Assembly (NCBI GenBank): GCA_038528385.1
Contig: JBCBET010000007.1
Coordinates: 62,001-126,000, forward strand
Direction of reading: 5' to 3'
Source: Shimia_B sp038528385
Lineage (GTDB): Bacteria > Pseudomonadota > Alphaproteobacteria > Rhodobacterales > Rhodobacteraceae
Length of the DNA stretch: 64,000 bases
Shown here piece after piece: positions 44,501 to 52,551 of this stretch; the first letter of the stretch is position 1, and each line of letters opens with the position of its first letter. The position numbers and the translations under genes were made by a program. The notes below the pieces were generated by a model that was given only the letters and a program-made list of their open reading frames with translations, ran no database searches and was not told where the DNA came from.

Positions 44501-45523
44501 GGCGGGCATGAGGTCCTCATCGATCACGCGCACGTCGGCAAAAACGTTGCCGCGTGTCAGGGCCCCAAGCTCAGCAGTCCAGCCCTTGGCGAAGAATATG
44601 GCGCCCCCCGGGATGCCGTCGGGCGTGAGGCCTGTCCCGTGGATGGCATTCACCTCGTCCGCCAGCCTTTGCGCCCATGCGCCCAGATCGGTCCGCGCCT
44701 CCGCCGTCACATCCGCCGCATCGGCGAGCCCGGCCAGGCGTCCACTGGGAGGGCGCAGGATGAGCGCCGGGGCGTCTTCTTCGGCGGGGAGTATCTTCAC
44801 GCGCCCACTGTCCGCCAGATCCAGTCGCGCAGCGCCCTCATCCGACAGGAGCAAGGGTCCTCCTGGTCCCATTTCCACCGTGGCCCGGTCGCGATCACCG
44901 AGTTCCACGCTGACCGGCACGCGCTCCGCGAGATCGGCGAGCTTCGCGGCCCTGAGATCGAGGAGCGGATTGCGGTCCTCCGGGCGCGGAGTCCGGTCTA
45001 TCTCGGCTTCGAGGACGACGAGGCTGTCGAGGATCTCGTTCACCTCGTTCACCGCCACGCGCCGCTCGGCCTCGATCCCGTCACGCTGCGCGACGAGACC
45101 CGCATCGAGGTCGTTTACCTGCGCGACAAGCGCTTCGCCCGCCCCGAAAAAGGCGAGGCGCAAGCCTGCGTCCTCGGGGCTCTGGGCCAGCGCATCGAGC
45201 GCGTCGAACACCCCGTCCAGGGTGTCGGGTATCCCGCCGGGCCCCGGCAACATGCGGCCCTCGAGCGTCGAGACGTGGTATTGGAACGCCGTGGCCGCGC
45301 CCTCGGCAGAGACCGCATCCCGCTGACGATCAGCGAGCAGACGATCGAAGACGCGCCGGATGTCTTGCACCTCGACACCGCCTCCGTCGCGTTGCGCGCG
45401 GGTCAACACCTCGCGCCGGGCGAACCCCTCCGTGTCGACATTGGCGATGTTCTCGCCGGTCGTGGCAAGCCCGGTCCGGGCCGCAAGGAGCCCGCTTCGT
45501 CCGATATGGAGGATGTCCGACAT
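41543..45523 (-). CDS. flgK: Very large hook-associated protein FlgK (HAP1)
   Basis: Protein of 1326 residues; most FlgK proteins have 450-650. The N-terminus is a normal FlgK (ILHIGRSGLLAARTGLATTG, then ENIANVDTEGFARREVLT, up to about residue 320). The last 90 residues are also standard (ASAENAREAADRAVSSLSGV, then EAARMLQQQQAYQANAQVIG). Between them lies a long Ala/Gly/Thr-rich, beta-type region with several loosely repeated modules. R. sphaeroides FlgK is also about 1.3 kb residues long with a non-conserved centre, so this is a feature of the lineage. It is secreted and joins hook and filament. Confidence 0.92.
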   Translation of the reverse strand: MSDILHIGRSGLLAARTGLATTGENIANVDTEGFARREVLTRAQRDGGGVEVQDIRRVFDRLLADRQRDAVSAEGAATAFQYHVSTLEGRMLPGPGGIPDTLDGVFDALDALAQSPEDAGLRLAFFGAGEALVAQVNDLDAGLVAQRDGIEAERRVAVNEVNEILDSLVVLEAEIDRTPRPEDRNPLLDLRAAKLADLAERVPVSVELGDRDRATVEMGPGGPLLLSDEGAARLDLADSGRVKILPAEEDAPALILRPPSGRLAGLADAADVTAEARTDLGAWAQRLADEVNAIHGTGLTPDGIPGGAIFFAKGWTAELGALTRGNVFADVRVIDEDLMPAGPLTLIHDATLGRWQAVDGGGAVLGEGVDRVLVPGLEITINGTPLNGDRLELTQASSAGFFRMALRGPDDIAAGAPWITGAAAGNTGAATLSAATTPLPAGASPLDDLSAELVDGPVSFVSDGAVGFIPRGTGAAELAALARPATMEFAPLGGDDITDFSVTIGPDTFIFTPAVALGRDAFIAALNAGEIETAAGESLADTGFVAAAEPSDGLSLLSRTGASPDSASLTTTSGALPGLAIATAADAAEIALFTRDGRQISGAPLAPAEAAALLRPENGFAPDAVYVAPGVDSPEVESVSGGGDFALRVAPTGTGFTSWPVGFAQPETPARSLTLDSGSSTATVEVPAGASAAWMADLLGAGGAASARAETRIALALPTAGRLAFSLAAENDVAVPLDIDLSVGPGALASAINAQTGTTGIRAELSRDGARVELVQEDGADIRLSAVEHTAGAPVTFTRLGEDGTVLGSQTLTADGTENIAVRGSVTLRDEAPFSLTEGATVTAAARDAGIGGLTDVSRRAAGSEVVLRPEAALAGDIALRRVAVTGADGRVREAAADPAAGTGLAQSLARDLRETSPSSLIEGAVLAAPPEDGARMVVSLGSQSYAITMRDGVPVVEGPEPERISARFEPSGRFVLETNGGHLDGAALLLTDAAGEAARFGMSVADAPQTTVIGQPFDPASLPASFDIELAGTSYTVTVSAGAVVLPPTFPGTGVVNTTSGRVEISFDAREGALRIPADPAGADAGFDTLGAEARVQSDGVEIVATDGRALEVAALASGTGRTLRLGALPDEDVLVVLAGAANPRLSGTFSEGAPNPPARELRILDSDAGLVGLFDVGSGNSLGTRQLDAAGRATFGSLELILSGRAETGDTFSIVAGDGRSGDGRNVGALADLRQRDAETGFGGYRAGFSELQQDVGARVATGELRVASAENAREAADRAVSSLSGVDLDEEAARMLQQQQAYQANAQVIGVAREIFNTLLQAI

Positions 45524-45532
45524 GCGCGCGCC

Positions 45533-45829
45533 CTACCTGCGCGTGGTGAACTGACGGTGGATGGCCTCCGCGAAGCCGAAGCCGGCGCGCTGGGCCCCCG
45601 CCTCCGACAAGGCCTGATCCATGAGTGTGCGTGTCGTGTCCATGCCCGTGCTCTCTCCCAGTCCTTCTCCAAACGACGCCGCCCGCGCGGACTTTAGGAG
45701 CTGGTTGAGAAAAAGCGCCTCGAAGCCCCGCGCGGCCTCAACGAGCTCGGCGTTGATTGCCTCAGCCGGGCGCCGGAGCGAAGAGGGCGGCTCGGAGAGC
45801 GGAAGGGGTGGAAGTCGTGGATCGATCAT
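45533..45829 (-). CDS. flgJ: FlgJ-like rod cap protein without a muramidase domain
   Basis: Protein of 98 residues covering only the rod-binding half of FlgJ: ARGFEALFLNQLLKSARAAS, DTTRTLMDQALSEAGAQRAG and FGFAEAIHRQF. The peptidoglycan hydrolase domain of enterobacterial FlgJ (313 residues) is missing, as in other alphaproteobacteria, where a separate lytic enzyme (SltF) supplies the activity. No such enzyme is in this window. It caps the rod during assembly. It lies between flgI and flgK. Confidence 0.82.
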   Translation of the reverse strand: MIDPRLPPLPLSEPPSSLRRPAEAINAELVEAARGFEALFLNQLLKSARAASFGEGLGESTGMDTTRTLMDQALSEAGAQRAGFGFAEAIHRQFTTRR

Positions 45830-45841
45830 GGCCGATCTCCT

Positions 45842-46972
45842 TCAGATCACGATGAGTTCAGCCCTGAGAGCGCCGGCCCTGTGGAGCGCCTCGAGGATCG
45901 CCACGAGATCGGCGGCGCTCGCGCCCACGGCGTTGATCGCATCCACGAGAGAGGAGAGCGAAACGCCGGGGTCGAAGACGAAGGCGGGATTGTTCTCCTG
46001 CTCCACTTCGATCTCCGTGTCCGGCGTCACGACGACGTCGCCGGGAACGGCCACGTTCCCATCCGGTCCAGTGACGACCGTCGTTCCCTGATCGACATTG
46101 AAATCCTCGTTGACGCGCACGGTGAGCGAGCCGTGGGAGACGGCCGCGGGCGTCACCCGCACTTCGCCACCGATGACCACCGTGCCCGTGCGCGCGTTGA
46201 CGATCACCTGCGCGGGCGGGGTGGCGGGCTCGATCTCGATCTGCTCGAGTAGGCTCAAGAACGGCACGCGGGTGGCGGGATCCTGGGGCGCGCGCACCCG
46301 GACCGAGCTTGCATCGAGCGCCACGGCAACGTGGGGGCCGAATTGCGCGTTGATCGCGTCGGCGACATCGCTCGCGGTGGAAAAATCCGGGCGGCGCAGA
46401 TTGAGCAGGAAGAATTCCGTCTCGAGCAGCGCCGTCTCCACCAACCGCTCCACGGTCCCGCCCCCGGGGATGCGACCCACGGTCGGCACGTTGACGATGA
46501 CGGAGGAGCCGTCACCGCCCTGGACCCCGAGCCCGCCCACGACGAGGTTCCCCTGCGCGATGGCGTAGACCTCTCCGTCGGCACCCAGAAGCGGGGTCAT
46601 GAGGAGAAGGCCGCCCTGCAGCGACCGCGCACGGCCCACGGTGGACACCGTCACGTCGACCGCTTGGCCGGGCTTGAGAAAAGGTCCGAGCTCGGCGGTG
46701 ACGATCACGGCCGCGGTATTCCTGGCGTCCAGACTATCGGGATCCGCCTCCAGCCCGAGACGGGACACGATGGACCGGATCGACTGACGCGTGAGGTCCG
46801 AATTGCCGTCTCCCGTCCCGACGAGACCAACGACGAGCCCGTAGCCGACTAGCGGGTTCGGGCGCACGCCCGCCACGTCGATGAGGTCCTTCAGCCGGTC
46901 CGCCTGAACCGCCGACGAGAACACGGCGAGCCAGAAGGCCGCCGCGCCAAGCGCACGTAACACGCGGGTCAA
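45842..46972 (-). CDS. flgI: Flagellar P-ring protein FlgI
   Basis: Protein of 376 residues with a signal peptide of about 24 residues (ending VQADRL). The family core is clear: VAGVRPNPLVGYGLVVGLVG, then GTGDG and RQSIRSIVSRLGL early on; LVVGGLGVQGGDGSSVIVNV and VGRIPGGGTVER in the middle; and the standard end SLVDAINAVGASAADLVAIL. It forms the periplasmic ring at the peptidoglycan layer, assembled by FlgA. Its start overlaps the flgH stop by four bases. Confidence 0.94.
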   Translation of the reverse strand: MTRVLRALGAAAFWLAVFSSAVQADRLKDLIDVAGVRPNPLVGYGLVVGLVGTGDGNSDLTRQSIRSIVSRLGLEADPDSLDARNTAAVIVTAELGPFLKPGQAVDVTVSTVGRARSLQGGLLLMTPLLGADGEVYAIAQGNLVVGGLGVQGGDGSSVIVNVPTVGRIPGGGTVERLVETALLETEFFLLNLRRPDFSTASDVADAINAQFGPHVAVALDASSVRVRAPQDPATRVPFLSLLEQIEIEPATPPAQVIVNARTGTVVIGGEVRVTPAAVSHGSLTVRVNEDFNVDQGTTVVTGPDGNVAVPGDVVVTPDTEIEVEQENNPAFVFDPGVSLSSLVDAINAVGASAADLVAILEALHRAGALRAELIVI

Positions 46973-47637
46973 AACGGCGACACCACGTCAAGACCGCGCC
47001 TCAGCCAGCCTTTCCGTCCACTGTCTGCCACGTCGCCCGCGCCGACATACTTGATCTCTGCATTCGCGATCCGGTCGGACCGCACGACATTGTCTGCGGA
47101 GATATCGGAAGGTCGTACGATCCCGCGCAGGCGGACGTATTCATGGCCGTTGTTGAGGGTGAGCTTCTTCTGACCCCAGATTTCGAGGTTGCCCCCGGGC
47201 AAGACCCGCACCACGGAAACGGAGACGCGCCCCGTCAGCGAGTTGGATTGCGTGGCGCTGCCATCGCCTGAAAAACTACGCGTCGTCGAGCCGGTCAGGT
47301 CTTCATCGTCGAAAGGCAACGGCAGAATATCGGGGATGTCCACCGAGAAGCTGTCGTTCTTGCTAGAGCCCGCGGCCTGGCTCTTCGAGGCCGCAAAAGC
47401 TTCCTGGAAATCCACCGTGAGGATGTCGCCCACGACGCTGGCGCGCCGGTCAGCGGCAAAGAGTCCTTTGGCGCCTGCGCCATAGATCGCTCCCGTGGGC
47501 AGCCCGGCGTCAAGCGCCCTCGGCTCCACGGCAAAGACCGGCGCGAAGAATTCGCTCTCGGCCTCCTGAATTTGCGTGGAGCAGGCACAGAGCGCCGCCA
47601 TGGCGCATAGCAAAAAAGCGGTTCTCATGACACTCAC
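46969..47637 (-). CDS. flgH: Flagellar L-ring lipoprotein FlgH
   Basis: Protein of 222 residues from a GTG overlapping the flgG stop (GTGA); an ATG nine bases later is an alternative. The lipoprotein signal has its Cys in LCACS. FlgH signatures: GAIYGAGAKGLFAADRRASV, VGDILTVDFQEAFAASKSQA, SLTGRVSVSVVRVLPGGNLE and IVRPSDISADNVVRSDRIANA. It forms the outer-membrane L ring, lipid-anchored, around the distal rod. Confidence 0.92.
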   Translation of the reverse strand: MSVMRTAFLLCAMAALCACSTQIQEAESEFFAPVFAVEPRALDAGLPTGAIYGAGAKGLFAADRRASVVGDILTVDFQEAFAASKSQAAGSSKNDSFSVDIPDILPLPFDDEDLTGSTTRSFSGDGSATQSNSLTGRVSVSVVRVLPGGNLEIWGQKKLTLNNGHEYVRLRGIVRPSDISADNVVRSDRIANAEIKYVGAGDVADSGRKGWLRRGLDVVSPF

Positions 47638-48422
47638 AGTCTGTTGGCGAGATAGCTCATCATCTCATCAGACGCTGAGATGGAGCGTGAATTGATCTCG
47701 TAGGCGCGTTGCGCTTCGATCATCTCCACGAGCTCCTGCACGACGTTCACATTCGACGTCTCAAGCGCCCCCTGCATGAGGTCGCCCAGACCGTCATCCA
47801 ACGGAGCCCCGATGGCAGGAGCACCGCTCGCCGGCGTTTCCACCAGGAAGGTCTCGCCCACCGGGGCGAGACCCCGTGGATTGGTGAAGGCCGCGAGGGT
47901 GATCTGGCCCACTTCCCGGCCTTCCACCGCGCCCGGCTCCACGACGCTCACGATCCCGTCGCGAGAGATGGAGACGGACGTGGCCCCCTGCGGGATCTGG
48001 ATTTCGGGTTGAAGGATGTAGCCGCTCGTCGTCGTCAGCGTGCCTTCGGCATTCTGCGAGAATGTGCCGTTGCGCGTGTACCCGATCTGCCCATCAGGCA
48101 AGAGGACTTGGAAGAACCCGGTCCCCTCGATCGCGAGATCGAGCGCGTTCTCGGTGGATGTGAGGGCTCCCTGCGTGTGAATCTTCTCCGTGCTCACAAG
48201 ACGCACGCCGGTGCCGATATTGTTCGGTGACGTAGCCGCCGTCGCCTCCGAGGTCTGAGCCCCCGCGGGCCGGTAGGTCTGGTAGAGCAGTGTCTCGAAA
48301 TTCGCCCGGTCGCGCTTGAAGCCGGTGGTGTTCACGTTGGCCAGATTGTTCGAGATCACCTGGATGCGCATCTGCTGCGCGTTGAGGCCGGTCTTGGCCA
48401 CATGCATCACGTTCGAGGTCAT
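47634..48422 (-). CDS. flgG: Distal rod protein FlgG
   Basis: Protein of 262 residues, the usual length. The N-terminal rod motif is VAKTGLNAQQMRIQVISNNLANVNTTGFKR split around residue 20. The central FlgG region reads LAIEGTGFFQVLLPDGQIGYTRNG. The C-terminal helix reads LETSNVNVVQELVEMIEAQR and ends DEMMSYLANRL. It forms the distal rod through the P and L rings. It starts 82 bases after the flgF stop. Confidence 0.95.
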   Translation of the reverse strand: MTSNVMHVAKTGLNAQQMRIQVISNNLANVNTTGFKRDRANFETLLYQTYRPAGAQTSEATAATSPNNIGTGVRLVSTEKIHTQGALTSTENALDLAIEGTGFFQVLLPDGQIGYTRNGTFSQNAEGTLTTTSGYILQPEIQIPQGATSVSISRDGIVSVVEPGAVEGREVGQITLAAFTNPRGLAPVGETFLVETPASGAPAIGAPLDDGLGDLMQGALETSNVNVVQELVEMIEAQRAYEINSRSISASDEMMSYLANRL

Positions 48423-48504
48423 CTGTGCTGGCCCCTTTCCATTTCGCTGCCATTGATCAATGTCGGTGCAAGCACCATGCCACGGCGGCCTGCGCCGAGC
48501 TGGC

Positions 48505-49266
48505 TCAGCCCTCCGGTGCCTGCAAAAGGCGCGACCCGTTTTCGTCGATGTCGCGGGCTGTCGTCACGAGGCGCATCCCGCGCTCGAAGTTGCGCTGGAT
48601 TTCCATGGTGGCGATGATTTCCTCCACCGGGTTGATGTTGGCTCCTTCGAGGGTCCCGGGGAGAACGCGCGCCTGTTGATTGGGCAAGGGAACCTGCCCG
48701 TCCACGTCGCGGATTTGACCGTCCAGCCCCTTGGTAAGCACGAGCGCGGGGTCGGTGACCACGGTCGCGAGCGTGCCGACGAGGCGCTGTTCGCTTCCGG
48801 GCTCGTCCAGCGCATCCACGAAGATCTCGCCGATATCGGTCATGCGTAGTGACGCGTATTCCGGGATCGCCACCGGCTCCAGATCCGGACCAAGCATGGG
48901 CTCCCCGGCCCCGTTTCGCACAATGCCGTCCACGTCGCGCCGCAAGTCGCCCCGGCGGCTGAGCGCCGGCTGACCATTGTCGGACAACACGTAGAAGTAA
49001 CCGCGGTCCGCGATGGCCACGTCAAGCTCCTGCCCGGTGCTTTCGAGGGGGCCGGACGCCTCTGAAAACCGCGCCGGACCGGCCTCCAGCTGGAAGGCTC
49101 GCGTCGTCAGCCCGTTGAGCTGGCTCAGGAAACGCGACCCGCTCTCATCCGGCAGGTCACGTCGAAAGCCCGGCACGTTCTGGTTGGCGAGGTTTTGCGC
49201 GCCTTTCACTTGCTCGTTGCGTGCCACCGCGAGGGCGTTGAGCGCGGTATAGATCATCCGGTCCAT
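48505..49266 (-). CDS. flgF: Proximal rod protein FlgF
   Basis: Protein of 253 residues. The N-terminal rod helix reads YTALNALAVARNEQVKGAQN with LANQNVPGFRRDLP; the middle reads DVAIADRGYFYVLSDNGQPA; the C-terminal motif is LEGANINPVEEIIATMEIQR and ends with RDIDENGSRLLQ. It builds the rod between FlgC/FlgB and FlgG. The order flgE-flgF-flgG is the conserved one. Confidence 0.92.
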   Translation of the reverse strand: MDRMIYTALNALAVARNEQVKGAQNLANQNVPGFRRDLPDESGSRFLSQLNGLTTRAFQLEAGPARFSEASGPLESTGQELDVAIADRGYFYVLSDNGQPALSRRGDLRRDVDGIVRNGAGEPMLGPDLEPVAIPEYASLRMTDIGEIFVDALDEPGSEQRLVGTLATVVTDPALVLTKGLDGQIRDVDGQVPLPNQQARVLPGTLEGANINPVEEIIATMEIQRNFERGMRLVTTARDIDENGSRLLQAPEG

Positions 49267-49284
49267 GGATCAGCGCGCCGAGCG

Positions 49285-50547
49285 TCAGGTCCGGATGTTC
49301 ATGACGGTCTCCGCCAGCGTCCCGTTCGTCTCGAGCGCTTTCGCCGAGGCCTGGTAGTTGCGCTGCGCCATGATGAGATGCACGAGCTCCTCGGTGAGGT
49401 CGACGTTCGATTGTTCGACGGACCCCGACTCGATGCCGCCGAAACCCGTGGACCCGGGGATGCCGAGGCGCACCTCTCCGGCGTCCTGGGTCGCCAGATA
49501 TGTCGAACTGCCGATGCTGCTCAGGGCCTGGAGATTCGTGAAGGTCGCGACTGCGATCTTGCCCACCGCGAGGCTGGCCTCGCCGCCGTAATTGGCAAAG
49601 ACGGTGCCGTCGTCGGTCACGTCAATGGAGGACAGGCGCTGTTCCCGGGCACCGTCGCCGCCGATATCGAGAACGGCGAAGTCGTCTCGCGAGACGACGG
49701 AATTGGCGAAACTGATGCTGAGCGTTCCACCCCCAGCATCGGTGAAGACCTGCGGCGTGATAGCGCCGGTTTGCAGACCCGTAGCGTCAAAGGAAAGCTC
49801 CTCGGCGGGCGCGGACGGGGCCAGCACTTCACCATCGCGGACCAGTTGAATGCTGTAGGCGATGCTCGGATCTCCCGGCGTCGGCGCGGTCTCGAGGACT
49901 AGGAAGGCCTGCGCCGGGACCGCGGCCCCCTCGGCGTCGAGGACAGGCACCTCCGTGGAGAACGCGTAGGTGGCGGAATTGTCCGGATCGAAGACCGCGG
50001 CGGGCAGCCCCGCCTGTGTCCCGAATCCGCCATTGTCCGTCAGCGATACCTGCACGGCCACGTCGAGCGCGGTCGTAGCCTCCGGCACACCGAAGGTCTG
50101 CGGGATCTGAAGGGGCTGGGTGATACGCGTGCTGAGCGGCTCGCCATTGGCGGCGGTGGGAAAGGCGTGAAGCAGATTTCCGGACGCGTTGGAGACGGTC
50201 CCGTCGGCGAGCATGTTGAATGCCCCCGCGCGGGTATAGCCGATCTCGGCACCTTCCTCATTCCCGATCTGAGTCAGGAAAAAACCCTGCCCGCTGAGCG
50301 AAAGGTCGAACACGTTGCCCGTAGAAATCGTGGCTCCGGAGCTAAAGTCTCGGGTCATCCGGCTGATGTTGACGCCAGAGCCCACCTGCCGTGCGGGCTG
50401 GCTCTGAGGGCTGGAAAAGAAGATGTCGACGAATTCCGGCCGGCTCCCGTGGAAGCCCAAGGTGGACACGTTCGCGATGTTGTTCGAGGTGGAAGAGATG
50501 TCCTGTTGCGCGGCGTTGAGGCCGGAAAGGGCGGTGAAAAAGCTCAT
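49285..50547 (-). CDS. flgE: Flagellar hook protein FlgE
   Basis: Protein of 420 residues. The N-terminus has FFTALSGLNAAQQDISSTSN with NIANVSTLGFHGSRPEF; the middle is the beta-rich FlgE region with FDLSLSGQGFFLT; the C-terminus has GSVEQSNVDLTEELVHLIMA and ends TNGTLAETVMNIRT. It is the hook subunit. FlgD (next upstream gene) caps it during growth and FliK at 62548 measures its length. Confidence 0.94.
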   Translation of the reverse strand: MSFFTALSGLNAAQQDISSTSNNIANVSTLGFHGSRPEFVDIFFSSPQSQPARQVGSGVNISRMTRDFSSGATISTGNVFDLSLSGQGFFLTQIGNEEGAEIGYTRAGAFNMLADGTVSNASGNLLHAFPTAANGEPLSTRITQPLQIPQTFGVPEATTALDVAVQVSLTDNGGFGTQAGLPAAVFDPDNSATYAFSTEVPVLDAEGAAVPAQAFLVLETAPTPGDPSIAYSIQLVRDGEVLAPSAPAEELSFDATGLQTGAITPQVFTDAGGGTLSISFANSVVSRDDFAVLDIGGDGAREQRLSSIDVTDDGTVFANYGGEASLAVGKIAVATFTNLQALSSIGSSTYLATQDAGEVRLGIPGSTGFGGIESGSVEQSNVDLTEELVHLIMAQRNYQASAKALETNGTLAETVMNIRT

Positions 50548-50585
50548 GGGATATCTCCCTTCAAGATGGAACTAGAAACTCGGAT

Positions 50586-51245
50586 TCATCGGATGGAGGC
50601 GATATCGGTCTCGCTCAGGAGCCCGTAATCCTCCACATCAAAGACGAGGGGCGCGCCCTCCAACTCGGGCAGCGTGACCGCCTCCACGCGCGCAAACACC
50701 CGCGGATCGCTGGCCACCGCGCCGGAGGGTTCGACTGTCACGCGCACGCCGCTGCGGGCATCGACGACATCGGCCGGCGGATCCGGCCACGAGACGTCGA
50801 GGCGTCCGGCGGCCTGCGGGCCGAGCGTCGTTTCAAAGAGTGTCTCGAAGGTCCGGCTGTCGCTCCAGCGCACGGTCACGGCCTCGGCGGGGGCGTCGAG
50901 CGTGACGCTGCCGCGCAGCGCGCCGTCGGCTGCTGGGCGGACGACGGTGCCGGGGACGAGCACCTCCCTTCCGAGGAGCGCGGCCCCCTCGCTCACACGG
51001 CCGCCACCGAGGGCGCTACCGATGTCCTGCATGGTTTCATTGAGCTGTTCGATGCCCGAGACCGTGGAGAATTGAGCCATCTGCCCAAGAAACTCACCGT
51101 TTTCGAGGGGCTTGAACGGGTCCTGGTTCTCGAGCTGCGCGGTCATGAGTTTCAGGAACTCCGCCTGTCCGAGGTCCGGGACCTGTCCCGTGGTCGTCTC
51201 GGTCGGCACGATGGGCGCGCTGTTGAGCGCTGAAACCGTTGTCAT
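50586..51245 (-). CDS. flgD: Hook cap protein FlgD
   Basis: Protein of 219 residues from the ATG at 51245; a longer frame adds sequence that belongs to flgC in another frame. The conserved N-terminal region reads LGQAEFLKLMTAQLENQDPFKPLEN split near residue 30, followed by FLGQMAQFSTVSGIEQLNE. A beta-type FlgD core with LLGREVLVPG and FETTLGPQAAGRLDVSW follows. It is needed for hook polymerisation. It starts 10 bases after flgC. Confidence 0.9.
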   Translation of the reverse strand: MTTVSALNSAPIVPTETTTGQVPDLGQAEFLKLMTAQLENQDPFKPLENGEFLGQMAQFSTVSGIEQLNETMQDIGSALGGGRVSEGAALLGREVLVPGTVVRPAADGALRGSVTLDAPAEAVTVRWSDSRTFETLFETTLGPQAAGRLDVSWPDPPADVVDARSGVRVTVEPSGAVASDPRVFARVEAVTLPELEGAPLVFDVEDYGLLSETDIASIR

Positions 51246-51255
51246 GCGACCGTCC

Positions 51256-51672
51256 TCAACCCTGGCCCATGCGGACCGTGCGCGCCATGAGCGTCCGCAT
51301 GGTCGACACCGTCTCAAGCACGTTCTGATATTGGCGGCTCGCCTCCAGCATCTCGACCATTTCCTCGTCAGGGTTCACTTGCGCGATGAAGATGTATCCC
51401 TCCTCGTCGGCGAGCGGATGATCCGGGCGAAACTGGCGCACGGGCGAGCGGTCGATCTCCACCACGTCGCGGGTCCGCGTGGTGGAGAGCCCGGGCCGTG
51501 AAACCGCGTTGGCATAGACCGTTTCGAACACCGGGCGCATCGGGCGATAGGCGCCCTCCTCCGTCGAGCTCACGGAGCCCGCATTCGCGAGGTTCGAGGA
51601 GACGGTGTTCAAGCGGACGAGCTGGGCCGACATCGCGTGTCGCCCCACGTCGAAGACCGTGTTGATGTCCAT
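51256..51672 (-). CDS. flgC: Proximal rod protein FlgC
   Basis: Protein of 138 residues, standard length. The N-terminal rod helix reads FDVGRHAMSAQLVRLNTVSS with NLANAGSVSSTEEGAYR; the C-terminus reads VNPDEEMVEMLEASRQYQNV and ends MRTLMARTVRMGQG. It forms the proximal rod with FlgB and FlgF and starts two bases after flgB. Confidence 0.92.
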   Translation of the reverse strand: MDINTVFDVGRHAMSAQLVRLNTVSSNLANAGSVSSTEEGAYRPMRPVFETVYANAVSRPGLSTTRTRDVVEIDRSPVRQFRPDHPLADEEGYIFIAQVNPDEEMVEMLEASRQYQNVLETVSTMRTLMARTVRMGQG

Positions 51673-51674
51673 AC

Positions 51675-52061
51675 TTATTCTCCTCTCATCGCGTTCATCG
51701 CCCCAGAGATGCGGCGATTGAGCAAAGTCAGCGACGTCTGGTAGCGCAGGGCATTCTCGGCGAATTCCATCTGCTCCACGGCGAGTTCCACCGTGTTGCC
51801 GTCCAGCGCCGCGTTGACCGGTACGCGGTAGCCCGCCCTCAGCCCCCCTGCCTCAGACGTTGGAAAATGGCGTTCGTGGCTCACACGAAGGAGCCCGTTG
51901 CCCGTCTGCGCAGCGAGCTGCGCTTTGAAATCCATGTCACGCGCCTTGAAGCCCGGCGTGGCGGCGTTGGCGATGTTCGACGCCAGCATCTGACCTCGCG
52001 TCTCCCGCAAGGACAGCGACTGGGCGAAGACATTCAAGTGCCCGCGAAATGTGGCTTCCAT
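51675..52061 (-). CDS. flgB: Proximal rod protein FlgB
   Basis: Protein of 128 residues from the ATG at 52061. It contains LSLRETRGQMLASNIANAAT, then PGFKARDMDFKAQLA, the FlgB motif, and ends ALRYQTSLTLLNRRISGAMN. It is the innermost rod subunit, contacting FliE. It is the first gene of the flgBCDEFGHIJKL run, about 11.8 kb, driven by the sigma-54 promoter 83 bases upstream. Confidence 0.92.
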   Translation of the reverse strand: MEATFRGHLNVFAQSLSLRETRGQMLASNIANAATPGFKARDMDFKAQLAAQTGNGLLRVSHERHFPTSEAGGLRAGYRVPVNAALDGNTVELAVEQMEFAENALRYQTSLTLLNRRISGAMNAMRGE

Positions 52062-52092
52062 CGCCGTGTGATCCCCTCTGTATCCTGACCCT

Positions 52093-52108
52093 TGGCGCGC
52101 GACTTGCA
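52093..52108 (+). promoter_or_regulatory. RpoN (sigma-54) promoter for the gene divergent to flgB
   Basis: TGGCGCGCGACTTGCA, with GG/GC spacing correct and TTGCA perfect. The predicted start is near 52119, 64 bases before the ATG at 52183. It points toward the flgB promoter, so the two 5' untranslated regions overlap. Confidence 0.65.
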
Positions 52109-52143
52109 GTGCACGGCCCATGGAGCCTTCTCGGGAAGGTCTC

Positions 52144-52159
52144 TGCAAACGAAGTGCCA
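52144..52159 (-). promoter_or_regulatory. RpoN (sigma-54) promoter for flgB-flgL
   Basis: Minus-strand TGGCACTTCGTTTGCA, with only the seventh base off consensus. The predicted start is near 52133, about 72 bases before flgB. Confidence 0.8.
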
Positions 52160-52182
52160 ACCTGTGGAAAGGAGCGACCGCC

Positions 52183-52542
52183 ATGACCTCGAAAAGGGAC
52201 GCGTCAAAGCCCGCCAGCGCCCAAGGACCATCGTCCCCGCCCGAGTTTCGCGGGGTCATGCGGCAATTGAAAAGTGCCCCCAAGGATGAGGCGCGGGCCG
52301 CGGTTGCAGAAAGCTACGAAGCGCAAACCGGTGGGGACAAGCGGCAGATTGCGCTCCGCTTGCGACTGAGCCTTCTGACGGCCCAGCTCAAACAGATGGT
52401 CGCGGAAGAGGCTGCCGAGCTTGACCGCAAAGACGTGCCCGACGCCGCCGTCGATGCACCGGCCCCGACGGGCGCCATCATGCTGCCCGCGCCGACAGAC
52501 GTCAGTGCCAAAGAGAGCGCGACGGCACCGAAAACGAACTAG
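52183..52542 (+). CDS. Small unrecognised protein divergent to flgB
   Basis: Protein of 119 residues from an ATG with AAGGAG eight bases upstream. It is charged and mostly helical: a central helix (about 48-82, EAQTGGDKRQIALRLRLSLL and TAQLKQMVAEEAAELDR) flanked by Pro/Ala-rich tails, with no membrane segment or signal. The size and helix pattern would fit an export chaperone (FlgN-type), but sequence similarity is not evident to me. A sigma-54 promoter of its own and the divergent flgB promoter place it in the flagellar regulon. Confidence 0.6.
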   Translation: MTSKRDASKPASAQGPSSPPEFRGVMRQLKSAPKDEARAAVAESYEAQTGGDKRQIALRLRLSLLTAQLKQMVAEEAAELDRKDVPDAAVDAPAPTGAIMLPAPTDVSAKESATAPKTN

Positions 52543-52551
52543 CTTCGGCGC

